A stretch of 64,000 nucleotides of DNA from Berberis thunbergii (lineage: Eukaryota > Streptophyta > Magnoliopsida > Ranunculales > Berberidaceae). Position numbers and translations under genes: made by a program. The notes beneath the pieces are model-generated. The model saw nothing but the letters and a program-made list of their open reading frames with translations, searched no databases and was not told the origin of the DNA. The stretch lies in contig QNQO01001818.1 of assembly GCA_003290165.1 (NCBI GenBank), positions 124,001 through 188,000 on the forward strand, in the 5' to 3' direction. Below, piece by piece: positions 12,080 through 22,886 of the stretch; within the stretch, counting starts at the first letter, position 1; every line of letters begins with the position of its first letter.

Positions 12080-12160
12080 ATAAGAATTCATTTTTATTAA
12101 TATAAAGGTTTGAGAATCCTTCAAACCCCTGCTCGGTTTCCCAAAAAAAAAAAAATTTAT
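12080..12160 (+). mobile_element. LINE 3' tail-like remnant
   Basis: The sequence TTTATTAATATAAAGGTTTG, a CAAACCCC stretch and a poly-A run resemble the 3' end of the L1 LINE at 49555-49610. No LINE coding sequence was recognised upstream. Confidence 0.35.
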
Positions 12161-13127
12161 TTGCATTTGTCTTGATGAAAATTGACTTGCATGCAATGAA
12201 CCACCTCCATTATATCCCTTTGATGCTCTTCCACACTTGAGAGTTGTCGGTTAGTTATTTATTTAACGTACTAAAAGACTTGTTGCTTGATGTACATTTC
12301 TGCTACTCTGGATTTGATATAATTACTGTAGGGAAAGTAAAAATATTGATAAAAGCTTCATCTTTTCCTTCTTGAACAGCTACAGAAACTTGTTGTTGAA
12401 AATGTGCTCGCATTCAACAAAACTTGTTGCCGCAAAGAGTGATACTTGCAAACTGAAGATGATAAAGCATGGTTTTTCAAATGATTTCTCAAAATTTAAT
12501 TTATATCAGGCCTTTCTTATTAAAGAATTGGTACCTTAACGTAAAGGTTCTTTTCTTGCAGAAAGATTACAAGGAGTTGGCTTTATCTGTAATTTGCATT
12601 CTGGATCGCCTTGTTAGTAAAACCAACATAAGTTTTACTCATCGAGTACAGTTAAAGAAACATCTCTTATTGGCATTCTTTTGGTTTCACGATGCATGAA
12701 TTTGTCCTGTTTTCTCGTCTTTGGTGTACTTTTTTTTATATTTGAGTCTTATTGTACGTTTATATTAGCTATTCTAAGAATTTGGCTCTTTTGCAGGAAA
12801 AAATAGAATCATCAACTGATATTCTGAAGGAAATTTTGAAACCCATCATTGATGAAGCAGAAGAGATTTTGTGGCCTCCAGGAAATCCCAATGCCCTCCT
12901 TCTGATGGAGAAAGTAAGTAACCCGTAATTTTGTTGAAAAAGAAAAGAAAAATCTACTTACGGACTGTACTCATATGATTATATGCATTATGACTTGCTG
13001 CAAAAGACCGAATGGTTAACAAAATAAACAAATAGATAATTATTATCGTTAACTAAAATAACAAAAGCACATACAGCAGTATTTCATTACAAATATATTC
13101 GGTTTTGGATCACTTCAATTTGGTTAA

Positions 13128-13906
13128 TTAGAACTGTGCTTGCAGAAGATCAATCACTTTCTTTTCAACTTGAAAAGCTTTAGCAAGAACATCATCAGAT
13201 ATGGACGGGTTTGATCCAAACACCGCGTTAGCAATAGTGATCACACCAGGATTCTGGCTGCTCAATGCAGCAATTGCAACTGCATGTCCATGTCCAACAT
13301 TTTGTTGAAAGTGAATAAGGCCCATAGGAAAGACAAATACATCTCCCTTTTGAAGTACCTTAGTAATTAGACGATTCTCAGGGTTGGAAGTGACAAAGCC
13401 AACGAGGAGTGTACCTTCTAGTACTGTCAGGATCTCACTGGCTCGAGGGTGCGTGTGTGGCGGATTGATACCCCATGGAGCAAAGTCTATACGAGCCAGT
13501 GAAATTCCTTGAGTATTGAGTCCTGGTATTTGAACTACATTGACTGGAGTCACTGCGGATCCTGTGGTTTTTGAAATGTTCCCAATCCTGTCGAGCCCAG
13601 AGTAGAAGAAATCATTTGCTTGAGCCATTTCCGGGTCCTTGCAGACAAAGCCGTTCACTCTTACTGCCATAAGAAACACAACTACTATTAATCAAGTATA
13701 ACAAATTGATGATCAAGAAGCTGCAGTTAGCCACTTAATTTAGCTTATGTGAATATAATTGAACCTTCGATTTGATTCAAATTAGAAATACCTGAGCTAG
13801 TAGGATCAGCTATGCAGAAGTCCTGCAGGGGACTTGAATCAAAGGCAATGGTAAGAGTGCTGGTGAAAACCATGGTGAGAGCCAGTAAGAGAATGTGGTT
13901 TGCCAT
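13128..13906 (-). CDS. Germin-like protein A (two exons, complete)
   Basis: Exon 1 is 13792-13906 and exon 2 is 13128-13663; the intron has GT and AG ends (gtatttc ... ggcag). The joined frame is 217 codons including the stop, 216 residues, the usual GLP length. A hydrophobic signal peptide of about 22 residues ([14 protein letters not shown]...) predicts secretion to the apoplast. The N-terminal cysteine pair is present (DFCIAD, GFVCKD). Germin box 1 ([20 protein letters not shown]) supplies two metal-binding His and the Glu; box 2 ([16 protein letters not shown]) supplies the third His. A KGD tripeptide and one NIS glycosylation site are also seen. GLPs are manganese-binding cupins of the cell wall; some have superoxide dismutase or oxalate oxidase activity, which sequence alone cannot settle. 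It resembles the 'germin-like protein 2-1' group and is almost identical to copy D. Confidence 0.95.
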
Positions 13907-14014
13907 TATATATCAGTTCCTCTCTATTTCTTACAACTAAACCAGAATGAGCAGAAAGTTCTTTGTGAGTTAGAAGATCTAAGTATGGAAGTTTTAGCTG
14001 TGAAATAAGCTCAC

Positions 14015-14022
14015 TATTTATA
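14015..14022 (-). promoter_or_regulatory. TATA box of GLP A
   Basis: TATAAATA on the minus strand, about 110 bases upstream of the ATG at 13906. It is kept at the same spacing in all four GLP copies. Confidence 0.75.
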
Positions 14023-15379
14023 AGAGTGTTGAAACAAAGATTTGCATCAAAGTAGAGAAAACTGTAGTTTTTGTAATAGTATTTTAATATGTTTTGACAT
14101 TGTCTCATTTGAATTAATCCCAGTTTCATTTGAATTAATCCCTGTTTAAGTGATGACCAACTCAGTGGAGGCGGCAATACCCCATTGCATTTCCTACCTA
14201 TTATTTTAAGGTATCTTAATTAGACTAGTTATAAATGTAGGTAAAGGACTAGGTCTACATGACTGGGTATATCCCTTGAAAAGGTATGTATCTTTTGTTG
14301 GTTGAAGCTTTCAAGACTGCAATATATACGAAACTTCATGTTCAAAATTGATGAGAAAGAAAAGCAATACCTAAACACTGTAATACCTACTTTAAGACTG
14401 TAATCTTTTGTGATTTAATAAGGGAAGTTCCATGGGTAAATTCTGTTTTTTTTTAAAAAAAAAAAAAATTAAAGTTCTATAAAAACTATTGCAGTTGAAA
14501 CTGACCCTAATCAACTTCATGCAATTCCTAATCTTTGGCTTTTACCAGGAACTAATCAAAGGGAACGATAAGGACAATTAGACGAGGGTTTTCTTGCAGA
14601 AGTCAATGCATGATTACGACAAGTAAGTTATTTGTTTATTCACCCTCAGTTGTTTGCAAGTATTTACTAGTACACACATTAACTCTTGCATGTGGTGATT
14701 TTTACCTTCATCAAGGTTGGGGAAAGCACGAAATGTTACTGCATCTGTTTGTGTGTTCATTGTTTTAGCATATTGAGGCAAAAGAAAGAAAGAAAGCGGA
14801 CAACCACCACAGTAACAAGAATGTGCACAGATGGTGAAACACGATGAAATATCAATTTGTTCATCTACTCTGTTACTATACTGTTTACATTCAATCTCTA
14901 GAAAATTGAAATATATAAAGATATACCCCTATTAGATAAACCTATTACTCTATCCTATTCGCAGTTTACCTAAAGGCAGTGACAATAAGGGTTTTCTTCA
15001 AGGGTGACCTGAGGTTAGGCTTGGTTGTAAAGGGAATTTATTCTTAGAACTTTTTTCATACCAAATCCAAATGGAAGTCCTCGAAAATGGTCTTAAGTCA
15101 TTTAATTGTCTTTTACATTAGGATATGCACGTACAATTTAGAGATAGTTCATGAAATTTTGTTGAAAAGTTTTTCGTTACAAAACAAACACAACCCAAGT
15201 GGAAGTCACAGCGCAAAGTTTACATTTTGCAGGAAGAGCAATCCAAGTTTAAAAAAATGTTTAAACAAGTTTTGAAAAAAAAAAAGGAGGAAGAAAACAA
15301 AATGTTCAAACTTCTCGCCCTCGCTCTTTGTTTGGCTTTGCACCTGGGTATGATGATGGATGCACATGCACTACGAATT

Positions 15380-15480
15380 GGTGTAATGTATGATTTAATA
15401 ACAATCATAATTCGTGCAGTGTGTGATTTAATAACAATCATTTGGATAAATTGGTGTTGGTTTAATCAATTGTTGAAACA
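15380..15480. repeat. Minisatellite, short copy
   Basis: Two imperfect units around GATTTAATAACAATCATTTG, the reverse complement of the arrays at 49915-50100 and 63745-63925. It marks the same host position in an inverted unit. Confidence 0.6.
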
Positions 15481-15550
15481 CCTATGAGGCGTAAGCCTCG
15501 ATTATTAACTGTAAGCCTCGCATTAAGGTGAGCCTCAAATCATAGCCTCA

Positions 15551-18412
15551 GGTGTGCTACTTGCGCAGGTCAAACAGGTCGTGGGACTAGGACGGAGCAG
15601 AGTGCGAAAAACGACTACATCAGTTTGGCGTTGTCTGTGGGGGCGACATAGTTATTAATTTTAGACTAAGCGTCATCTCCTACCAAAATTGAGAGAGATG
15701 GTGACCAGCAGGTCACGCAACAACGGAGAACAAGGGGATACATCCAAAGCTCAAGCTGTCCCTATACCGCCTCTTTCAACAGTTCCTATTGCCGCGCATG
15801 AGCAACAAACTTACGCCCCGCCCATACGGCAATAACGGTGGACCCCAGAATCGAGTGCTAACGTCCCAGATAAAATAGGTCATCAAGGTAGTGGAGACGC
15901 TGACACAACAGAATCCACCCGCTGCTAATGGAGATCAGGAGCAGCACGACCCTCCGCCACCGAAGGATGGTCGAGAGCAGGCGCAAGAAAGCCAAGCTCC
16001 CATTAGTTCTCACTGGACTAAGGGATGTTATGCAGCTAATGCAGAGTTCGCCGTCAGAATGGAAAGGCTTGACCCTGGGAATCCTCTCCGCAAAAGAGCG
16101 CATGATCCTGACGTTCTGTATCGCCTCTCCGTCCCACCATTTGTAGACCGGACAATAAACGAGGTCCTTCCCAGGAAGTTCACTCCTCCAAAGCAAGATA
16201 ACTACGATGGGACCACCAATCCCTTCGATCATTTACGTCACTACCAGCACGTGATGGCCCTCAAAGAGGGATCTGAATCCGCCACGTGCAAAACCTTTCC
16301 TACTAGTCTCAAAGGCCTCACGTTGACGTGGTTCCACAGCCTTCCGCCGATGTCAATTGATTATTTCAAAACACTGGCAAAGGAATTTCTGACCCGCTTC
16401 GTCGGAAGCCATCATTTTAGAAAAGGCTTGCACTACATACTCTTTCTAAGGTAGAGATCTGGTGGGGCGCTCCAAGAGTATGTCACACGCTTCAACAACG
16501 AACTGGCCTCATCGATGGGTGCAGCGACGATACAGCCTTGTTGATCTTTTTTGTGGGCCTAAGAAAAGGAAAGCTCTTCGAGGACTTCACCTTGGAGCCC
16601 CCCCTGGACATGGCGGAGCCCCTCAAGAGTGTATAGAGACACATCACCCTAGAGGAATCAAGGATAGCCAAGAGGGAAACCGAAGGTGACAGGAAGCCCT
16701 CAACGACAAGAAGCCGGAGAAATCATCTAACTTCGTTGTATCTAGAGCCGTGAATCCCCTAAATGCCAATCTATCGGAAGTACTCAACTCCATGAAAATT
16801 TTGGAGGAGTTAAAGTGGCCCTCGAAGACATGCAGAGACCTTGCCAGATGAGACAATGGCAAGTACTGTGTGTACCACAAAGAAGACGGCCACAACACTA
16901 ATGTCTGCAAGAGTCGGAGGTATGAAGTGGAGTACTGGATCCACAAAGGCAAGCTGAAATAATTCCTGAAATCTGACAAGCAGTCAAATTAGACCAAAGA
17001 CAGGGGGGGAGTCAGTAAAGGAAATAGAGAAGCAGACTCCAGGGATAATATATGTTCTTCATGGAGTCGGACCCTATGAAGACCAGTCGTACAGGTCCCG
17101 CAAGCGGACTCTGTTGGATATGTGAACACAACTTGCGGACGAGGACATACGTGTTTGCTATTCAAGAATTCATAACCCCATTCCCACTTTGACCTTCACG
17201 GACATGGACTCAGACGAAGTCCGAGAGCCGCAGAGTGACGCCTTGGTCATCTCTGTGTCCATTGCAAAGTGGGAAGTGAATAGAGCCATCGTCGTCACAG
17301 GAAGCTCGCTCCACATTTTGTTCTACAATGCTTTCCGCGGCATGGTCCTCAAGGAGGAAATCCTAACGCCATCAGAGTACCCACTGATCAGATTCAGTGG
17401 GGAGAAGTGCTACCCCATCGGAAGGATAAGGCTAGCCACATAGCTAAGGAAGGTCCTATTTCTGGACTTCATGGTGGTAGATGCACCGTCATCCTACAAT
17501 CTCATCCTAGGAAGGCTACGAATCCATCAAATGGAGGCAGTGGTCTCCACCCTTCATAAGTGTGTTAAGTATATTGCTAACCACTCCGAAGGCACTATAC
17601 GTAGAGACCAACCGACGACACGAGGTTGCCACTATGCCGCACTGAAATTGATAGAATGCTCCCAGATCCAGCAGCATCTTGCAGAGCAGTCCGACTTTGT
17701 GCCAAGCCAATCACCGGTGGAGACATCACGTTCAAGCGGTACAACAACATCAAGTTCTTCCGCTCGAAGAGATAAAAATGCCATGTTCAGCAGGGGCGCA
17801 TCCTCCCCACACTCTGTTAGAAAAGAGACCCGCCCCTCCACAATGTTTACTCTTCAGTAGAATTTACATCACCTCAACAGTCCGCCGAAAGACCCTCTAA
17901 GGCGATCCAGACTTGTTTCAAGGCCTAGATCACTTCATCCCCGTCAAGAGTTAGTTTGCTTTAATTTGTTTGTTTCCCTTTCCAAAGTCAATATCGAGTT
18001 TATAGTTCTGAAGTGACTTATGTGATTTTCGATCATTTAAGAAATAAAAACAAGAATTACAAAAACAAACTCTATTGATTATTGGAAAGATGTAACAACA
18101 AACACTTTGAGGCGGATACAAAGACTACACACTGCGAGCGCTCTGAGGCGGATACAAAAGCTATGCATCGCAGGCATCAGATCAACATGGAGTGAGGACT
18201 CGCCCAAGGTAACAGCTACAGCTGGCCAGTCATACAAACAAGCAATGCCCAGGTCATTCACAATGCGAAGCGATCAAGCTCTCTATCGCAGACAGACTAG
18301 TTAACGTCCTATTGATTCGACTAGCCTATGCCAATGGAGACAAAATGTGTAAAATGGATAACACTGCTTTCATTAATGGTCAAGACAAAAAGAGTACAAG
18401 CACAAAAAGTTG
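15551..18412 (+). mobile_element. Retroelement E3: truncated and internally deleted Tat-like element
   Basis: Plus-oriented relative of E1. The left end is only the last 72 bases of the LTR (15551-15622, ending CATCA); a primer-site-like GTTTGGCGTTGTCTGTGG follows. Gag and protease remnants run from 15891 to 17860. At about 18215 the sequence jumps: about 2 kb present in E2 (8945-10960) is missing. The right end stops near 18412 at host DNA just upstream of GLP B. Neither end has a complete LTR, so it arose by rearrangement rather than clean insertion. Confidence 0.8.
15891..17860 (+). pseudogene. Gag and protease of E3 (decayed)
   Basis: The longest piece (15891-16454) starts METLTQQNPPAANGDQEQHD and contains the Tat-type gag core (YDGTTNPFDHLRHYQ; LTWFHSLPPMSIDYF). 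It stops after FLR and continues in pieces. A zinc-knuckle-like CVYHKEDGHNTNVC is coded near 16870. The protease part (17189-17443 and 17471-17860) has VTGSSLHILF where an active site reads D-[TS]-G; the catalytic Asp is missing. It also has SSYNLILGRLRIHQMEAVVS. No reverse transcriptase, RNase H or integrase follows. Confidence 0.75.
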
Positions 18413-18525
18413 CAATGCAATGGGTATTGCCGCTTCAAATGAGACATTGTCAAAACATATTAAAATACTATTACAAAAACTACAGTTTTCTCTACTTTGT
18501 TGCAAATCTTTGTTCAACAGACTCT

Positions 18526-18533
18526 TATAAATA
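18526..18533 (+). promoter_or_regulatory. TATA box of GLP B
   Basis: TATAAATA, 121 bases before the end of the leader at ATG 18654. Only about 240 bases of shared GLP upstream sequence remain before the E3 fragment begins near 18412, so copy B has lost its distal promoter. Confidence 0.75.
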
Positions 18534-18653
18534 GTGAGCTCCAAGCAAAGCTTATTTCACAGCTCAAACTTCCATACTTAGATCTTCCAACTCGCAAAGA
18601 ACTTTCTGTTCATTCTGGTTTAGTTGTAAGAAATTGAGAGGAACTGATATATA

Positions 18654-19432
18654 ATGGCAAACCACATTCTCCTACTAGCTCTCACCATGGTTTTCACCTG
18701 CACTCTTACCATCGCCTTTGATTCAAGTCCCCTGCAGGACTTCTGCATAGCTGATTGTACTAGCTCAGGTATTTCTAATTTGAATCAAATCGAAGGTTTA
18801 ATTATATTCTCATAAGCTAAATTAAGTGGCTAACTGCAGCTTCTAGATCATCAATTTGTTATGCTCGATTAATAGTAGCTGTGTTTCTTATGGCAGTAAG
18901 AGTGAACGGTTTTGTCTGCAAGGACCCGGAAATGGCTCAAGCAAATGATTTCTTCTTCTCTGGGCTCGACAAGATTGGGAACATTTCAAAAACCATAGGA
19001 TCCGGAGTGACTCCAGTCAATGTAGTTCAAATACCAGGACTCAATACTCAAGGAATTTCACTGGCTCGTATAGACTTTGCTCCATGGGGTATCAATCCGC
19101 CACACACGCACCCTCGAGCCAGTGAGATCCTGACAGTACTAGAAGGTACACTCCTCGTTGGCTTTGTCACTTCCAGCCCTGAGAATAGACTAATTACTAA
19201 GGTACTTCAAAAGGGAGATGTATTTGTCTTCCCAATGGGTCTTATTCACTTCCAACAAAATGTTGGACGTGGATATGCAGTTGCAATTGCTGCATTGAGC
19301 AGCCAGAATCCTGGTGTGATCACTATTGCTAACGCGGTGTTTGGTTCAAACCCGTCCATATCAGACGATGTTCTTGCTAAAGCCTTTCAAGTTGAAAAGA
19401 AAGTGATTGACAGTCTGCAAGCACAGTTCTAA
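18654..19432 (+). CDS. Germin-like protein B (two exons, complete)
   Basis: Exons are 18654-18768 and 18897-19432; the joined frame encodes 216 residues. Signal peptide, both N-terminal cysteines, both germin boxes and the NIS site are as in copy A. Differences from A and D include an extra Cys beside the first conserved one (ADCTSS instead of ADPTSS), KTIGSGV for KTTGSAV, VTSSPEN for VTSNPEN, and NVGRGYAV for NVGHGHAV just after box 2. No metal-binding residue is changed. It is the most diverged intact copy and has a retroelement fragment close upstream, so its expression may differ. Confidence 0.94.
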
Positions 19433-19639
19433 TGAATTAAATTGAAACGATCCAAAACCAACTATATTTGTAATGAAATACTGATGTATGTGCTTCTGCT
19501 ATTTTAGTTAACGATAATAATAATATATTCATTTATTTTGTTAACCATTCTGTCTTCGTAGCCAGTCATAATGTGTATGATCATATGAGTACAGTCCGCA
19601 AGTAGATTTTTATTCTCTTTTTTCAACAAAATTACAGGT

Positions 19640-20440
19640 GACTTTCTTTCTCCATCAGATGGAGGGCATTAGGATCTCTTGGAGGCCACAAAATCTCTTC
19701 TGTTTCATCAATGACGGGTTTCAAAATTTCCTTCAGAATATCAGTTGATGATTCTATTTTTTCCTACAAAAGAGCCAAATTCTTAGAATAGCTAATATAA
19801 ACGTACAATAAGAGTGGTAGTAATTAACTGCACGTATAAAAAGTACACCAAAGACAAGAAAACAGGACAAATTCACCTCAAGTGAAACCAAAAGAATGCC
19901 AATAAGACATGTTTCTTTAACTGTACTCGATGAGTAAAACTTACGTTTGTTTTACTAACAAGGCGATCCAGAATGCTCATTATAGATAAAGCCAACTCCT
20001 CGTAATCTTTCTGCAAGAAGAGAACCTTTACGTTAAGGTACCAATTCATTAATAAGAAAGGCCTGATATAAATTCACTTTTGAGAAATCATTTGAAAAAC
20101 CATGCTTTATCATCTTCAGATTTGCAAGTATCACTACTTGCTGCAAGCCAGACAAGTAGTAATCAAACTCTTCAGGAGTTTTAGAAGACCACCAAGTTTG
20201 GACTATAGAGATGTTTATAAAAAGAGGGACAATATAATGATACATTTACCCACCAAAATTCGTATGAAAAGTCACAAATTGAACTAAATACTATTTAAGT
20301 CAATTAAACGATCATTCTCCACTTACTTCAGCTGCATTTGCATCTCTGAGCACATCTATCAACCTAGCCACTTCCACGGTTTTTTTAAATGATGCCTCTG
20401 CATCTTGATTGGCTGCACAAATCAAAGTTCTCCTGTTTAT
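19640..20440 (-). pseudogene. H-gene copy 3, 5' exons, with GLP B antisense downstream
   Basis: Minus-strand exons: one near 20325-20410 (ANQDAEASFKKTVEVARLID); one near 20170-20215 (TPEEFDYYLSGLQ), running on to HGFSNDFSKVNLYQAF near 20040-20100; one near 19948-20013 (ELALSIMSILDRLVSKTN); and 19647-19763, the 117-base EKIESS exon. The donor after that last exon reads GAAAGT where copies A and D have GTAAGT, so splicing there is lost. Later H exons are not present on this side of GLP B. Confidence 0.65.
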
Positions 20441-20560
20441 TAAATCCAGAGTATTATTTTACTGTCAATTGCTTCAAACAAAAGCATGGTGACATCTTAC
20501 ACTAATTATATCAAATCCGGAGTAGCAGAAATGTACAACAAGCAACAAGTCTTTTAGTTG

Positions 20561-20709
20561 AGAGTAATTCTATATGTCGAGGGTTTGGGCGAGGTTTTGG
20601 GCGAGGGAAATGCGTCGCACGCGAGCGGGCTGACGTGGTGAAAAAAAAGAAAAAGAAGAGGGAAATCGAAAATTTGGGGGAGAAGTTGGAGGGAATGGAG
20701 AGCTTTCCA
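20561..20709 (+). mobile_element. Isolated terminus of the palindromic element
   Basis: About 149 bases match the element end at 25177-25320: AGAGTAATTCTATATGTCG, a G-rich part, a poly-A run, then GGAGAGCTTT. Similarity stops at about 20709, within a few bases of the outer end of the left palindrome arm. Same orientation as the 25177 end. Confidence 0.75.
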
Positions 20710-20713
20710 TTAC

Positions 20714-21976
20714 AAAACGGTGAACCACGCGGACTACATGAAACATGACCACTACTGCGGCCACACTCTGGAAAATCATTAATAAGGTGGTCAGACCCCA
20801 TTACCCAGAGCAAATTTTCAAAAGGGCCTTCTACAGAAATGGCCCCACGCGAATCAGCGCCAGCAGAAGCCGCCATTGTTACCTGCACCAGACGATCATT
20901 TAGAGCCTTGACCTGCACATCACTAAGATTTGACCCGTCTATGACTCCCGCCAACCACAAATAATCTTCCTCAAAGCCGGGAACATTAGACTCCGCCCCA
21001 ACAGGCCCAACAGACTCACACTCTTTTCTTGTTGGAGCGGGTCGCGCTGAAGATGAACCAATTCTAACACGAGACTTCTTTTTCACTAAGGAGGCAAACA
21101 TCTCAGACAACGGCTCCACATCAGACAGAATAAAAGCATCAGTTCTAGCAGCCTTCCTCTTTTTGGAAGGGGCCCCATCTTCCGACTTAATGCGAGCCTC
21201 ACGGTACAAAGTGGGGGCCATGTGCTAATTGTCCCACAGCGCACTGTGAATGAAGTTGGAAACTCTGATTACTAATCACCTCCCTTTGTAGCAAGTCACA
21301 AAATTTCTCCATGGTGGTTCGTTCCTCCAAGGTAAGAGGAGTAGTGGGAAACCTCTCTGCAAAAGAACATAAGCAACGGTTAGTCAACCCACCGTCAAAC
21401 ATATCAAAGTTACAAGAAAAGAGTCAATATTACGAAGTGGTTTGAATTGTCGTTCGAGCGGATGACCCTTGCATAGGAAATACTTCGAATCTGCAGGGGC
21501 CAAAAAGCAAAACTTCTACCAGAACTTGAAGTCATCAAGCAGTCTACCGAAGCACTTTGGCGTCCTCAACTTACAGACAACACTGCTCTGCAATCAATGA
21601 GCGGTAAGCAACTGGATCACCTGCGGTGTCACGCTAACGCCGACCTCCTTAGCACAGAGCAGAATCATGAGGATAACCCTGTATCCATTGGGTTCCAACT
21701 GAGCCGAAGGAATCCCTAACAGAATCAAGAACTCTCAGATCACGTCCAAGACCGGGAAGCGTACTCCAGTTTGCAGCATCCCCTATGTAAACAGATGAGA
21801 CTGTCTAAAGGCGACATTCGCGTCTGGTCGCTCGTCAGAAGATACAACAACAAATCCTCCGGGACTCCAAACTTAGTACGGGTTTCAGCAATAACAGATT
21901 CAAACAACAACCTGTCTTAAAAAAACTCTAGGCCCTTGGCCAAGATAGCGTCATCAAGAAGATCTTCTCGGGCCAT
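20714..21976 (-). pseudogene. Antisense-ORF fragment in the left arm
   Basis: Mirror copy of the 5' part of the E1 antisense ORF (36453-37715). The frame starting MAPTLYREARIKSEDGAP at 21221 is cut at the arm end and reads on by chance into the element terminus at 20561-20709. Confidence 0.65.
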
Positions 21977-22230
21977 GGGGAAGACGAACAAACTCTTCTA
22001 ATCAGAACGATATCTTCAAAAACAAGAAAAGTAGAAGAGTCAAACTCTGCACTACATATGACCTATATAGGCAATGGGTTCCCGCTTTTTTCTGCTGAAC
22101 CAGCACACGTTCAATTAATGTGGCACGCGGCTCAAGCAACGATTCAAATTCAATCATCATGAGCGACGCATCCCTTCCAGATATGACTTTGCAAACCGAT
22201 GTGATGGCCCACTAACTCAGGAGGAATAGC

Positions 22231-22881
22231 TGATAATACATAAAAATGATCATACCCCTGAGTCGTACACGTGTCATGATGATCTCGAGAAGCTACGGCT
22301 CAAGCAACACCCCAATACGGATCTAGCTTGAGCGATTCTTAGCCCGCCAGATGGGCCCAAACTCTCACAGCATGCTAGGCTCACACGTCTCATAGTTGTC
22401 CTCAATACCCGTAAGCCCTTTTCAGGCAAGTATCTCGAAGATCTGCTTCGAATGGGCATTCACTAGAAAAAAAATACCATAGTATCTTCCACACAAGGGG
22501 AACTCCCTAGTACGAAATACTCTTGGATTGGGAACTATCTCCCGCGTATCCAGGAGCACGAAGCTAACATAGAACTTCCCTCCTACAACACGGCTCCTAA
22601 TTAGAGAGGGATCTCCTCGAAAATCTCCTCCCTAATCTATGCCTACGATGGCCTGGTTAAACCAGAACTCCTTGTACTATAAATAGGACATGAGGTTTGT
22701 AAGCTAAGATACGCTATAATCCCTGTTACAACATTGCATCTTCCTCCAATCCTTGTTTGACTTTAGCATCGGAGTGTCATTGGCCACCCCATAGTGGTCT
22801 GTGGCTCATGTGTGCTACTTGTGCAGGTCAAATAGCTCAGCGGGACTAGGATGGAATAGGGAGCGAAAAACGAATGCATCA
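22231..22881 (+). repeat. Retroelement 3' LTR, left-arm copy
   Basis: 651 bases, TGATAATACA... to ...GAATGCATCA, followed by agatg, the complement of the E1 target duplication. A polypurine-like GAGGAATAGC precedes it. It is the mirror image of 35548-36198. Confidence 0.88.
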
Positions 22882-22886
22882 AGATG

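Larger units (their letters stand above)
12165..15545 (+). pseudogene. H-gene copy 2, with GLP A antisense in an intron
   Basis: Plus-strand exon remnants in order: a chimeric exon near 12382-12500 (lipase-type start joined to an H exon); an exon from 12562 (KDYKELALSV...LVSKTN); an exon 12797-12913 (39 codons, begins EKIESSTDILKEILKP, good gcag and gtaagt borders); and an exon near 14550-14622, which in the intact frame reads ELIQRERGQLDEGF but here carries changes and a stop. GLP A lies antisense between the last two. Later H exons are missing; 14640-15545 is intron-like and includes the 40-bp minisatellite near 15380-15480. Family identity (At1g63610-like, plastid-type, function unknown) is from memory. 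Confidence 0.6.

Noticed and set aside
13663..13679. GLP start at an upstream [10 protein letters not shown] reading
   Set aside because: Those codons are the 3' end of the intron; the GT-AG intron and exon 1 with a signal peptide give the correct 216-residue protein.
20511..21221. 236-codon minus-strand frame as a gene
   Set aside because: It is the antisense-ORF fragment of the left arm reading by chance across the arm boundary into the element terminus.
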